Shown: positions 17,809 to 26,518 of the stretch, in pieces
How the letters are laid out: each line of letters opens with the position of its first letter
Numbering within the stretch: the first letter of the stretch is position 1
Assembly: GCF_030499535.1 (NCBI RefSeq)
Contig: NZ_JASTLB010000001.1
Span: 6,324,001 to 6,388,000, forward strand
DNA from: Streptomyces sp. TG1A-8
Lineage (GTDB): Bacteria; Actinomycetota; Actinomycetes; Streptomycetales; Streptomycetaceae
Direction: 5' to 3'
DNA: 64,000 nt
Translations under genes and position numbers: made by a program
Notes under the pieces: model-generated
What the model was told of the DNA's origin: nothing
The model's database searches: none
Seen by the model: only the letters and a program-made list of their open reading frames with translations

Positions 17809-18836
17809 TGCAGGCAGCGATGTACACCAGTTCCCGCGCGGACGCGCCCGTCGCCCGCGAACCCCACCACGCCCCCGTCGCCCACCTCGTCCGCGGCGGG
17901 CTGGTCGAGGGCGTCCACTACGGCTCCGTCGTCGTCCTCGGCGCCGACGGCCGGATCCTGTTCCGGCTCGGCGACATCGAGGCCGCGTTCCACCCGCGCT
18001 CGGCCGTCAAGCCCCTGCAGGCCGCCGCCATGCTGCGCGCCGGGTTGCCGCTCGACGGCGAACTGCTCTCGCTCGCCGCCGCGAGCCACTCCGGCGAGGA
18101 ACGCCACCTCGCCGGCGTCCGGCGCCTCCTCGGCCTGGCCGGCCTCACCGAGGACCACCTGCGCAACGTCCCCGACCTGCCCCTCGACCCGGCCGTGCGG
18201 GACACCTGGATCCGCGACGGCCGCGCACCCGGCCGGCTCGCCCAGAACTGCTCCGGCAAGCACGCGGCGATGCTGTGGACCGCGCGGCTCAACGGCTGGT
18301 CCCTGGAGGACTACCTCGACCCCGCCCACCCGCTCCAGCAGGCGATCGCCCGGACGGTCGAGGACCTCACCGGCCAGCGCATCGCCCAGGTGACCGTCGA
18401 CGGCTGCGGCGCGCCCCTGTTCGCCGTCTCCCTGCACGGCCTGGCCCGCGCCGCCGCCCGCCTCACCACCGCCGCGCCCGGCACGCCCGAGGCCCGGGTG
18501 GCCGACGCCCTGCGCGCGTACCCCGAGATGGCCTCCGGCGCGCGGCGCGACGTGTCCGCGCTGATGCGGGCCGTGCCGGGGCTGCTCGCCAAGGACGGCT
18601 TCGAGGGCGTCCAGGTCGCCGCGCTGCCCGACGGCCGCGCCATCGCCGTCAAGATCGCCGATGGTGCCGCCCGCGCCCGTGTCCCCGTCGCCGCGGCCGC
18701 CCTCGTCCGCGCCGGCGTCGACCCCGCCCTCCTCGTCCCGTTCGCGGGCGAGACCCTGCTCGGCGGGGGCAGGCCGGTGGGGTGCGTGCGTCCGGTGCGG
18801 GACCTGGACCCGGGGACGCCGACGGCCTGCGCCTGA
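17808..18836 (+). CDS. Asparaginase II family protein
   Basis: 342-residue protein of the PF06089 asparaginase family, which differs from the classical type I/II enzymes. Typical stretches are VEGVHYGSVVVLGADG, FHPRSAVKPLQAAAML, ASHSGEERH, QNCSGKHAAML and TVDGCGAPLFAVSL, with nucleophile candidates Ser/Lys in RSAVKPLQ. The expected reaction is L-asparagine to aspartate and ammonia. No signal peptide is seen, so it is cytoplasmic. ATG 17808 overlaps the GntR stop by one base, so the regulator and enzyme are co-translated. Confidence 0.87.
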   Translation: MQAAMYTSSRADAPVAREPHHAPVAHLVRGGLVEGVHYGSVVVLGADGRILFRLGDIEAAFHPRSAVKPLQAAAMLRAGLPLDGELLSLAAASHSGEERHLAGVRRLLGLAGLTEDHLRNVPDLPLDPAVRDTWIRDGRAPGRLAQNCSGKHAAMLWTARLNGWSLEDYLDPAHPLQQAIARTVEDLTGQRIAQVTVDGCGAPLFAVSLHGLARAAARLTTAAPGTPEARVADALRAYPEMASGARRDVSALMRAVPGLLAKDGFEGVQVAALPDGRAIAVKIADGAARARVPVAAAALVRAGVDPALLVPFAGETLLGGGRPVGCVRPVRDLDPGTPTACA

Positions 18837-18957
18837 TCCCGTTCGCGGGTGCGCCGCCCCTCCCCGCGGTGCTGTCCGCCGCGTGCCGCGGCCCCGCGGG
18901 GGACGGGCCTCGCCGGCCTCGGCGCGGGCCCGGCCCGCTGCCCGGCCCACCGACCGG

Positions 18958-20142
18958 TCAGCCGCGCGCGGCCCGGCGGCCCCTGGTCCGCAGCGCCAGC
19001 GCCACGGCGCCCGCGCCGAGGCCGGCGAGGCCCACCACGGCCGCGCTCGGCGGCCAGGGGCCGCCGCCGCCCCCGGGCGCGGGCGCGGGGGCGGCGGCCG
19101 CGGCGACCGGCGCGGCCACCGACGCGGGCCTGGACGCCTTGCGCAGCCCGTCCAGCGACCCCACCGGGTCCACCCGGCCGGCCGCCGCGAAACCCCAGTC
19201 GAGCAGTGCGCGCGCCTCCTCGTACACGGCGAACGCCTCCTCGTCCTGCGGGTTCATCACGGTCACCACCAGGGTGCGCCCGCCCCGCCGGGCCGCGGCG
19301 ACGAGCGTGTTGCCCGCGTTGGTGGTGTAGCCGTTCTTGATGCCGATCAGCCCGGGATACGGTGCCACGCCGTCCTCACCGGTCAGCAGCCGGTTGGTGT
19401 TCTCGATCGCGTAGGACCACCCGTCGCCGGGGAACCGGGCCTCGGCCGTGGAGCAGTACCGGGCGAAGTCCGGGTCGCGCAGCCCCGCCCGGCCGAAGAC
19501 CGCCAGGTCGAAGGCGGAGGACACCTGGCCGGGGGTGTCGTAGCCGTCGGGGGAGACGACGCGGGTGTCCAGGGCGCCGAGGGAGCGGGCCTTGGCCTGC
19601 ATCCGGGCGGCCGTGGCCCGCCAGCCGCCCCCCAGGGAGGCGAGCACGTGCACGGCGTCGTTGCCGGAGCTGAGGAAGACTCCGCGCCACAGGTCGGACA
19701 CCTCGTAGCTGAGCCCCTCCTCTACGCCGACCAGGCTGCTGCCCTCGCCGACCTCCTCCAGCTCCTCGTAACGGACCGTGTGCCGCAGGCCGGCGGGCAG
19801 TCCGGGCAGCACGGTGAGGGCGAACAGGGTCTTGAGGGTGCTCGCGGGCGGCAGCCTGCGGTGCGCGTCGGCGGCGGCCAGCACCTCGCCGCTGCCCGCG
19901 TCGGCCACCAGCCAGGACAGCGCGGAGACGTCCGGCACCTCGGGCACGCCGGGGTGCGGACGGACCTGGGTGCCGGGGCGCCGCAGCAGGGACGGCTGCG
20001 GCATCGCGGCCCGCGGGCCGGGAGGGGCGGGTTCCCCCGCGCGGTGTCCGGCGGCGGCCGTGGCCGGCGCGAGTGCCAGCGTCCCCGCCACGCAGAGCGA
20101 ACAGACCGGGACGGCCATCCGACGAGAAAAACCGGTAATCAT
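18958..20142 (-). CDS. Secreted D-alanyl-D-alanine carboxypeptidase (S11)
   Basis: 394 residues. A signal peptide (about residues 1-32, ending ATAAA) is followed by a penicillin-binding peptidase domain with SxxK as STLK near residue 101, SGN near residue 158 and KNG (usual KTG) near residue 269. The C-terminus is a Pro/Ala/Gly linker, one membrane helix and an Arg-rich end, so the enzyme is tethered outside the membrane. It trims pentapeptides in peptidoglycan. ATG 20142 was taken, as MAVPVCSL at residue 9 is the only other option and neither has a strong ribosome site. Confidence 0.88.
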   Translation of the reverse strand: MITGFSRRMAVPVCSLCVAGTLALAPATAAAGHRAGEPAPPGPRAAMPQPSLLRRPGTQVRPHPGVPEVPDVSALSWLVADAGSGEVLAAADAHRRLPPASTLKTLFALTVLPGLPAGLRHTVRYEELEEVGEGSSLVGVEEGLSYEVSDLWRGVFLSSGNDAVHVLASLGGGWRATAARMQAKARSLGALDTRVVSPDGYDTPGQVSSAFDLAVFGRAGLRDPDFARYCSTAEARFPGDGWSYAIENTNRLLTGEDGVAPYPGLIGIKNGYTTNAGNTLVAAARRGGRTLVVTVMNPQDEEAFAVYEEARALLDWGFAAAGRVDPVGSLDGLRKASRPASVAAPVAAAAAPAPAPGGGGGPWPPSAAVVGLAGLGAGAVALALRTRGRRAARG

Positions 20143-20243
20143 ATGATCAACGTAGAGATGTCCGGGTGTGGTGCCACGCGGTCAGGGCTGGACGGCCCAC
20201 CGGAGCAACCCGGACGAGCACGCGACGGCCGGCGGGGTGCCGT

Positions 20244-21392
20244 TCAGTCCCTCGGCAGGGTCGGCCGCACGCGGCGCAGGAACGTGGCGTTGTCGGGCGT
20301 CTCGCGCAGGCGGCCCAGCAGGGTCTCCAGGGCGGCCGGACCGCCCTCGCGGGAGCGCAGCGCGCGGCGCAGCCCCCGGGTGGCCGCCAACTCCGCCGGG
20401 GTGAGCAGCAGTTCCTCGCGGCGGGTACCGCTGGTGTCGATGTCCAGGGCCGGGAAGACCCTGCGGGCCGCCAGTTCCCGGTCGAGCCGCAGTTCCATGT
20501 TGCCCGTGCCCTTCAGCTCCTCGAAGAAGTAGCCGTCGGCGCGGGAGCCCGTGTCCACCAAGGCGGTGGCGAGGATCGTCAGGGAGCCGCCCTCCTCGGC
20601 CTGGCGGGCGGCGCCGAAGAACCGCTTGGGGCCGATCAGCGCGCCCGCGTCGACCCCGCCGCTCAGCGTGCGGCCGCCGGCGGCGGAGGCGTTGTTGTGG
20701 GCCCGGCACAGCCGGGTCAGGGAATCCAGCAGGACGACGACGTCCTGGCCCGCCTCGACCAGCCGCTTGGCCCGCTCGACGACGAGGTCGGCGAGGGCGA
20801 TGTGCTCCCCGGGCGTCCGGTCGAAGGTGGAGGCGTACACCTCGCCGCGCACCGAGCGGCGCATCTCGGTGACCTCCTCGGGGCGCTCGTCCAGCAGGAC
20901 GACCATGAGGCGGCAGTCGGGCTGGTTGGCGGCGACGGCGGCGGCGAACTGCTGGAGCAGCACGGTCTTGCCGCTCTTCGGCGGGGCCACGATGAGCCCG
21001 CGCTGCCCCTTGCCGACCGGCGCGAACAGGTCGGCGACCCGCCCCGCCAGCCCGGACGCCGGGTGTTCGAGGCGGATCCGCTCGTGCGGGTGGAGCGGGG
21101 TCAGGTCCTGGAAGTGACGGCGGCCCCGCAGCTCGTCGGGGGCGCGGCCGGCCACCCGCGCGACCTCGGTCACGGCCCGCTGGTCCCCGCGGACGGCCTC
21201 GACGAGGTCGCCCCTGCGCAGGCCGTACCGGCGGATCAGCGCGGGTGGGACCTGGGGGTCGGCGGGGGAGGGCAGGCAGGTCACGGCCCGCAGGTGCCCC
21301 TTCCCGCGCGCGTCGACGTCGAGGACACCGGTGACGAGCCGGGCGACCGGGGCCTGCAGCGGCGCGGGCGGGTGTTCGAGTGTGGTGGTCAT
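20244..21392 (-). CDS. Rho transcription terminator paralogue lacking Rho_N domain
   Basis: 382 residues with a clear Rho core: an RNA-binding cold-shock-like domain (GVLDVDARGKGHLRA near 22, IRRYGLRRGDLVEA near 53, HFQDLTPLHP near 93), the P-loop APPKSGKT at 136-143, LLDERPEEVTEM near 167, LLDSLTRLCRA, the Q-loop region TLSGGVDAGAL, and GTGNMEL. The N-terminal SAP-like Rho_N domain and the long actinobacterial insert are missing, so it is much shorter than the main Streptomyces Rho. ATG 21392 has GAAAGGA 8 bases upstream. It is probably a second Rho with altered RNA preference. E. coli bicyclomycin-resistance positions that I can align (TEM, LDS, GTGN) are unchanged. Confidence 0.9.
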   Translation of the reverse strand: MTTTLEHPPAPLQAPVARLVTGVLDVDARGKGHLRAVTCLPSPADPQVPPALIRRYGLRRGDLVEAVRGDQRAVTEVARVAGRAPDELRGRRHFQDLTPLHPHERIRLEHPASGLAGRVADLFAPVGKGQRGLIVAPPKSGKTVLLQQFAAAVAANQPDCRLMVVLLDERPEEVTEMRRSVRGEVYASTFDRTPGEHIALADLVVERAKRLVEAGQDVVVLLDSLTRLCRAHNNASAAGGRTLSGGVDAGALIGPKRFFGAARQAEEGGSLTILATALVDTGSRADGYFFEELKGTGNMELRLDRELAARRVFPALDIDTSGTRREELLLTPAELAATRGLRRALRSREGGPAALETLLGRLRETPDNATFLRRVRPTLPRD

Positions 21393-21663
21393 GGGGGGTG
21401 TCCTTTCACGGACGGAAGACGGAGAACGGGAAGGGGGGAGGAGGGGGAGAAGCCGTGAACGGGAGGCGGGCACGGCGGCCTCCGGGCGGCGGAACGACAC
21501 CTCGGACACGTGCGCGAGCCCGTTCACGAGGTGGTGCTGGGAAAAGCCCGGGCCGGTTGCGGACCGTCGGCCGGGGACTGGTGAAGGAAGAGCGGCGTCG
21601 GCGCCCGTACGAAAGGGCGCAACCGTGCGCTGATCGCACTGTACCGGTGCTCCTGCGACGGTC
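21393..21663 (-). promoter_or_regulatory. Promoter and C/U-rich leader of the rho paralogue
   Basis: TTGACC (21663-21658), a 16-bp spacer and TACAGT (21641-21636) give a convincing leftward promoter with a start near 21629. This leaves a leader of about 236 bases. In the transcript, bases corresponding to 21465-21405 are nearly free of G and rich in C and U, with several CCCCUCC-type runs just before the ribosome site. That is the character of Rho-utilisation sites. E. coli rho controls itself by attenuation in its leader; the same is inferred here. Confidence 0.55.
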
Positions 21664-21828
21664 AACAGCACACCTGGCGTCTGCATTCCCCGTCGGCGCC
21701 GTCCGTACACATCGGTGCGTCCCGCACGGGCGGGCCCTCCCGTCGGATGGACGCACGAGCGGGTCCGCGCGCGCCGCGGCGCGCCTACGATCGGCCGGAC
21801 CCGTCATCCGTACGACGTCAGGAGAGCC

Positions 21829-23064
21829 GTGCAGACCTCGCCGAGCGGGCCCCCGCACCGTCCGAACCCCTCCGGCGGCTGCCCGCACGCCGACAACGCG
21901 CGGCTGCTGGCCCGCGGCGCCGTCACCGCGGTCGAACTGCCGGGCGGCGTCGAGGGGATGGCCGTCCTCGGGCACGAAGCGCTCCGGGAGTTCCTCCAGC
22001 ACCCCGAAGCCGCCGAGGACGCCCGCCACTTCACGGCCCTGCGGCAGGGGCGGGTCGGCCCCGGCCGGCCCTGCTGGCGTTCGCGAGGGTGCGGGGCATG
22101 ACCACCGCCGAGGGCGACGACCACCGGCGGCTGCGCTCCCTGGTCAGCCGGGCCTTCACACCCCGTCGGACCGGGCAACTCCGCGCGTATGTGGCCGAGT
22201 TGACGGAGACCCTGCTGGAGGAGCTGGCGGCGGCGGCCGAGGCGGGCGACGGCGTCGCCGACCCGCGCCGGCACTTCGCGCTGCCGCTGCCGATGGGCGT
22301 CATCAGCGAACTCCTCGGTGTGGAACCGGAGTTCCGGGACCGGCTGCACCACCTGAGCACCCAGGTCGTGGCCACCGACCTCGCGCCCGACGAGGCCGTC
22401 GCGGCCAACCGCGAACTCGTCGCCCTGCTCGGCACGATCGCCGTCGAGAGGGCCGCCCGCCCGGGCGGCGACCTGACCAACGCGCTGATCGCGGCCCGGG
22501 ACGAGGGCGGCGACCGGCTCGGCCCGCAGGAACTGATCGGCACCCTCGTCCTCATGGTCGTCGCCGGGCACGGGACCACGCTCAACCTGATCACCAACGC
22601 GGTGCGCGCCCTGTGCGGCCACCGCGACCAGCTCGACCTGGTCCGCGCGGGCGGGGCCGGCTGGGCCGACGTGGTGGAGGGGACCCTGCGCCGGGACGCG
22701 CCGGTCAGCTACTTCCCGTTCCGCCACCCGGTGCGGGACGTCACCGTCGCCGGCACCGTCATACCCGCCGGCACGCCGGTCCTCGCCGGCTACTCCGCCG
22801 CCGGCCGCGCACGGCCCGGACGCCGGCCGCCTCGACGTCACCCGGCCGGCCCGCCCCGACGCGGTCCGCCACCTCTCCCTCGGCCACGGCGCCCGCTACC
22901 GCCTGGGCGCCCCGCCGGCCCGCCTGGAGGCCACCGTCGCGCCGGAGCGGCTGTTCACCCGCTTCCCCGCCCCGGACCTCGCCGTCCCCGAGCGGGACCT
23001 GCCGCCGAACGCCGGCCTCGTCGGCAACGGCGTGCGCGAGCCGCCGGGGCGCCCGGCTCCCTGA
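21829..23064 (+). pseudogene. Decayed cytochrome P450 gene
   Basis: A full-length P450 can be followed only across three reading frames. Frame one runs from GTG 21829 (GGAGAG box) to about 22065 (ARLLARGAVTAVELPGG). After a probable one-base loss, frame two covers 22070-22805 (RGMTTAEGDDHRRLRSLVSRAF, I-helix AGHGTT). After a second break near 22805-22812, frame one again carries the C-terminus to TGA 23062. The haem loop reads LGHGARYRLGAP, with Arg where the Cys haem ligand must be; the I-helix Glu and the ExxR Glu are also Gly. It cannot make an active enzyme. Confidence 0.85.
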
Positions 23065-23073
23065 ACGGCCGGG

Positions 23074-23092
23074 GGCGCCCGGCCCGGGCGCC
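23074..23092. terminator. Short GC hairpin between convergent genes
   Basis: An 8-bp perfect stem (GGCGCCCG and its complement) with a 3-base loop lies between the P450 relic and the convergent SnoaL-like gene. Confidence 0.5.
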
Positions 23093-23142
23093 GCGACGCG
23101 CGCGACCGGCTGAAGGCGCGCGCCGGGCCGCGCCGGAACGGC

Positions 23143-23565
23143 TCAGGGGCCGAGCCCCCGGTCCGGCCGGGCGGACCGCGCCGCCGCGTCCTGCGCGATC
23201 CGCTCGAACCGGGCGCCCATCGCCTCGGCCAGCGCCCGGGCGCCGGAGAGCGGGCGCACCATGACCGTGAGGCCGTCGATCAGGCCGTTCTCGTCCAGGT
23301 GCAGGAAGTCGCAGCCGGTCAGCTCCCGGTCGCCCACCCGGGCCGCGAAGACCAGCGCGTGGTCGCGGTCGTCGGGGCCGCCGATCTCGCGGACGTACCG
23401 GAAGTCCTCGAACACCTGGGAGACCCCGCGCAGGATCGCCGCGGTGATCGCCTTGCCCGGGTACGGCGCGAAGGCGACCGGGCTGGTGAAGACGACGTCG
23501 TCGGCCAGCAGCGCCTCGACGGCGTCCAGGTCGCCCGCCTCGACCGCCTCGCGGAAAGCGCGCAT
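23143..23565 (-). CDS. SnoaL/NTF2-like protein
   Basis: 140-residue single-domain protein of the nuclear-transport-factor-2/SnoaL fold: MRAFREAVEAGDLDAVEALLADDVVFTSP, then FEDFRYVREI and LHLDENGLIDGLTVMVRPL. Such proteins may be cyclases, isomerases or binding proteins, and the sequence does not decide which. ATG 23565 has GAGGTGATCC upstream. It is divergent from a PadR gene over a 72-bp gap that contains an AT-rich palindrome inside its own promoter spacer, so PadR very probably represses it. Confidence 0.8.
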   Translation of the reverse strand: MRAFREAVEAGDLDAVEALLADDVVFTSPVAFAPYPGKAITAAILRGVSQVFEDFRYVREIGGPDDRDHALVFAARVGDRELTGCDFLHLDENGLIDGLTVMVRPLSGARALAEAMGARFERIAQDAAARSARPDRGLGP

Positions 23566-23575
23566 CGGATCACCT

Positions 23576-23631
23576 CGAATACTCAATTAATTGATTAAGT
23601 GCAAAGGAGAATAACCACCTGCTGCTAGCGT
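23576..23631. promoter_or_regulatory. Divergent promoters with AT-rich PadR operator
   Basis: The 12-bp palindrome TCAATTAATTGA (23583-23594) is remarkable in such GC-rich DNA. Leftward, TTGCAC (23604-23599) and TATTCG (23581-23576) are 17 bp apart and the palindrome fills the spacer. Rightward, TAGCGT (23626-23631) ends 6 bases before the PadR ATG, which implies a leaderless mRNA. Binding by the adjacent PadR protein would block both; this is inference from position. Confidence 0.6.
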
Positions 23632-23637
23632 GTCCAC

Positions 23638-24201
23638 ATGTCGCTCAAGTACGCCGTGCTGGCCGCCCTGCTGGAGGGCGAGGCCTCGGGCTACGAGCTG
23701 TCGAAGCTGTTCGACGTCTCGCTCGCCAACTTCTGGCCCGCCACCCCCCAGCAGCTCTACCGGGAACTGGAACGCCTCGCGCAGGACGGACTGGTCGAGG
23801 CCCGCACGGTCCAGCAGGAACGGCGTCCCACCAAGCGCATGTTCACGCTCACCGAAACCGGCCGCGCCCAGCTGCGCGACTTCTCCGCCGCACCGCCGCG
23901 GCGGCCCACCGCGGTCCGGGACGAACTGCTCATCAAGATCCAGGCCATGGACGGCGGCGACCCCCGGGTGACCCGGGCGCTGATCGAGGAGCGCAGGGGC
24001 TGGGCGCGCGGGAAGCTGGACCGCTACGAGCGGGTGCGCGAGCGCCTCCTCGGCGGGCACACCGAGGAGGAGTACCTGCGCACCGCCGACCGGATCGGCC
24101 CGTACCTCACCCTGCTGGCCGGTATCGGCTTCGAGGAGGAGAACCTGCGCTGGTGCGAGCGCGCCCTCGCGGTCCTCGGCCGGCGCGTCCCCCTGGGCTG
24201 A
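23638..24201 (+). CDS. PadR-family regulator (leaderless)
   Basis: 187 residues. An N-terminal winged helix (MSLKYAVLAALLEGEASGYELSKLFD, WPATPQQLYRELERLAQDGLVEA, wing RRPTKRMFTLTETGR) is followed by a helical PadR C-terminal dimerisation domain (EERRGWARGKLDRYERVRERLL). The -10 box TAGCGT, 6 bases before ATG 23638, predicts translation from the very first base of the mRNA. It is divergent from the SnoaL-like gene, its likely target, and is followed 4 bases later by a methyltransferase gene. Confidence 0.9.
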   Translation: MSLKYAVLAALLEGEASGYELSKLFDVSLANFWPATPQQLYRELERLAQDGLVEARTVQQERRPTKRMFTLTETGRAQLRDFSAAPPRRPTAVRDELLIKIQAMDGGDPRVTRALIEERRGWARGKLDRYERVRERLLGGHTEEEYLRTADRIGPYLTLLAGIGFEEENLRWCERALAVLGRRVPLG

Positions 24202-24205
24202 CGGC

Positions 24206-24955
24206 GTGTTCCGCCCCGGAGGCCCCACGCTGCGCGAACTCGCCGTACAGGCGCTGTCGTCCGTCGAGCACGGTTACGACCTGCTCGCCCCGAAGTTCGA
24301 CCACACCCCCTTCCGGACGCCCGACGCGCTGCTGCAGTCCGTCGCCGGAACGCTCGCTCCGCTCGGCCCGTTCGAGGACGGCCTCGACCTGTGCTGCGGC
24401 ACCGGCGCCGGGACCGGCCTCCTGACCGGGCTGTGCCGGCGCAGCGTCACCGGCGTCGACTTCAGCGCCGGCATGCTCGACGTCGCCCGGCGCCGGGTGA
24501 CGTCCGACGGGCCGGACCTGTCCTGGGTGCGCGCGGACGTCCGCGCGCTGCCGTTCACGGCCGCCTTCGACCTGGTGGTCAGCTTCGGGGCGTTCGGCCA
24601 TTTCCTGCCCCGCGAACTGCCCGGCCTGTTCTCCCGGGTCCACACGGTGCTGCGGCCGGGCGGCCGCTTCGCCTTCCCGGTCACCGCCCCGCCCTGGCCG
24701 GCCGACCCCGCGTTCTGGACACTGCTCGGCTTCGACGCGGTGATGCGGATCCGCAACGCCGTGTGGCGGCCGCCCTTCGTCATGTACTACCGGGCCTTCC
24801 GGCTGGGCGGCGTACTGGCCGAGCTGACGCGCCGCGGTTTCGCGGTCGAGCTGCACGCCCTGCCCGGCTTCGGCCGGCGTGGCGACGGCAGCCCCCGTGC
24901 CCGGCTGGTCGTGGCCCGCCGGACGGCGGACACCACCCCGCCGCGGAGGGCGTGA
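24206..24955 (+). CDS. Class I SAM-dependent methyltransferase
   Basis: 249-residue methyltransferase. Motif I reads LDLCCGTGAGTG near residue 61, then VTGVDFSAGMLDVARRR, a WVRADVRALPF acidic loop and LVVSFGAFGHF. The substrate is unknown. GTG 24206 lies 4 bases after the PadR stop, so it is co-transcribed with and probably tuned by that regulator. No family-specific C-terminal domain is recognised. Confidence 0.82.
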   Translation: MFRPGGPTLRELAVQALSSVEHGYDLLAPKFDHTPFRTPDALLQSVAGTLAPLGPFEDGLDLCCGTGAGTGLLTGLCRRSVTGVDFSAGMLDVARRRVTSDGPDLSWVRADVRALPFTAAFDLVVSFGAFGHFLPRELPGLFSRVHTVLRPGGRFAFPVTAPPWPADPAFWTLLGFDAVMRIRNAVWRPPFVMYYRAFRLGGVLAELTRRGFAVELHALPGFGRRGDGSPRARLVVARRTADTTPPRRA

Positions 24956-25238
24956 ACTAGTGGACCCCCGCGTCGCGTCCGGCGTGCACGGCCGGTTCCG
25001 CGGTCTTCGGGGGGCGGTGCGTCGAGCGGAGTCGAGGCGGTCCTCCGTACCGGGACCCGCCGTCGTTCCGCGGGGGATCGCACGGGGACCGTGCGGGGTG
25101 GTGCGGGCCACGCCGCGCCTGCCGCGGTGACAAGGCGCAGCCGTTCGGGCCCATCGCGCGACCAGGTCCGGCACCGGTCCACGTCACGGGAGGGGGAACG
25201 GCCTGCCGGTGCGGCCGAAACACGTCGCCGCCGGGCGG

Positions 25239-26405
25239 TCACAGCGCGCTGTACAAGGCTTCCACCAAGGCCGTCTTCCGGGGGTCGTCGGCGATGCGCG
25301 AGCCCATCCGGTTCATCGCATAGCCCAGGGAAACCCCGGCCTCGGGGTCCGCGAGCCCGCAGGAGCCGCCGAACCCGTCGTGCCCGAAAGCCCGCGGATT
25401 GGGGCCGTAGGAGCCCTGGGGGCCGCTGAGCCACAGCCCGAGCCCGATCTCCGTCTCGCCGTCGAAGCCCGCCCCGAGCACCAGATCACGGCAACGGCCC
25501 TGTCCCTCGCGCACCCGCTCCGCCGCCCGGGCCGACAGGATCCGCCGGCCGCCCAGCAGGCCGCGCCCGGCGAAGACGCCGTACAGCGCGGCGACCGCCC
25601 GCGCCGTGCCGTGTCCGTTGGCCGCCGGGATCTCCGCCGCCCGCCACTCGGGCGTGTTGGCCTGCGCCGCACCCACCAGCGGATTGGCCAGCGCGGCGAC
25701 CGCGGCCGGCGCCAGCCGGCTGAAAGCCACCCCCCGCTCCCCGGCGTTCGCGGCCGGTGGATGCACCAGTTCGGCCGCCCGTTGGGAGTCCTTCTGTGGC
25801 AGTCCGACGCTGAAGTCGATCCCGAGCGGTCCGGTCACCTCCCGCTCCAGGAAGGCGCCCGGGCGCAGGCCCGAGACCCGCCGCACGACCTCGCCGACCA
25901 GGAAACCGTAGGTCAGCGCGTGGTACCCGGACCGCGTCCCCGGCTCCCACCACGGCTCGGTCGCCGCCAGCCGCGCGGTGGTCAGCTCCCAGTCGCAGAG
26001 CTGCTCCAGCGTGTGCGGCTCGCGCAGGCCGCAGAGTCCGGAGCGGTGCGACAGCAGGTGCCGCACGCGCACCTCCTCCTTGCCCGCCGCCGCGAATTCC
26101 GGCCAGTACGCGGCCACCGGCCGGTCGAGATCGAGCAGCCCCCGGTCGGCGAGGATGTGCGCGCACAGCGCCACCGGTCCCTTGGTGGTCGACCACACGT
26201 TGACCACCGTGTCCCGCTCCCAGGGCCGGGTGCGGGCCGCGTCGGCCCAGCCGCCCCACAGGTCCACCACCGTCCCGCCGTCCACGGTCACCGCCACCGC
26301 GGCGCCCAGCTCGCCCCGCTCGCGGAAGTTCTCCTCGAACACCTCCCGCACCGCCGTGAAACGCGTGTCGCAGTGGCCGTGAACCCGTGCCTCGTGCCCG
26401 GACAT
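25239..26405 (-). CDS. Serine beta-lactamase-fold hydrolase (EstB-like)
   Basis: 388-residue protein of the class C beta-lactamase/esterase family VIII group. The nucleophile motif SxxK is STTK (VWSTTKGPVAL near residue 71), HLLSHRSGL is in place, and the tyrosine motif reads YHALTYG rather than YSN, which favours an esterase over a lactamase. There is no signal peptide, so it acts in the cytoplasm. ATG 26405 follows GGAGGTGCC. An esterase gene with the same orientation lies upstream. Confidence 0.85.
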   Translation of the reverse strand: MSGHEARVHGHCDTRFTAVREVFEENFRERGELGAAVAVTVDGGTVVDLWGGWADAARTRPWERDTVVNVWSTTKGPVALCAHILADRGLLDLDRPVAAYWPEFAAAGKEEVRVRHLLSHRSGLCGLREPHTLEQLCDWELTTARLAATEPWWEPGTRSGYHALTYGFLVGEVVRRVSGLRPGAFLEREVTGPLGIDFSVGLPQKDSQRAAELVHPPAANAGERGVAFSRLAPAAVAALANPLVGAAQANTPEWRAAEIPAANGHGTARAVAALYGVFAGRGLLGGRRILSARAAERVREGQGRCRDLVLGAGFDGETEIGLGLWLSGPQGSYGPNPRAFGHDGFGGSCGLADPEAGVSLGYAMNRMGSRIADDPRKTALVEALYSAL

Positions 26406-26518
26406 GGCACCTCCGTCGTCTCCGCACCGCCCGGGCCGCGCCGTCACGGTCCGGGTGCCCCGAACGTACCGACTGGTCGGACGGGGCGGAAGGGCGGGGA
26501 GAGTGCGGGCGGGGTGCC

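Noticed and set aside
20244..21392. A bicyclomycin-resistant Rho as self-resistance determinant
   Set aside because: Positions that I can align to known E. coli resistance sites are unchanged, and no bicyclomycin biosynthetic genes are nearby.
24956..25238. An 88-codon leftward frame between convergent genes
   Set aside because: It lacks a ribosome site, has no recognisable domain and is rich in Pro/Arg, as expected from antisense high-GC DNA.
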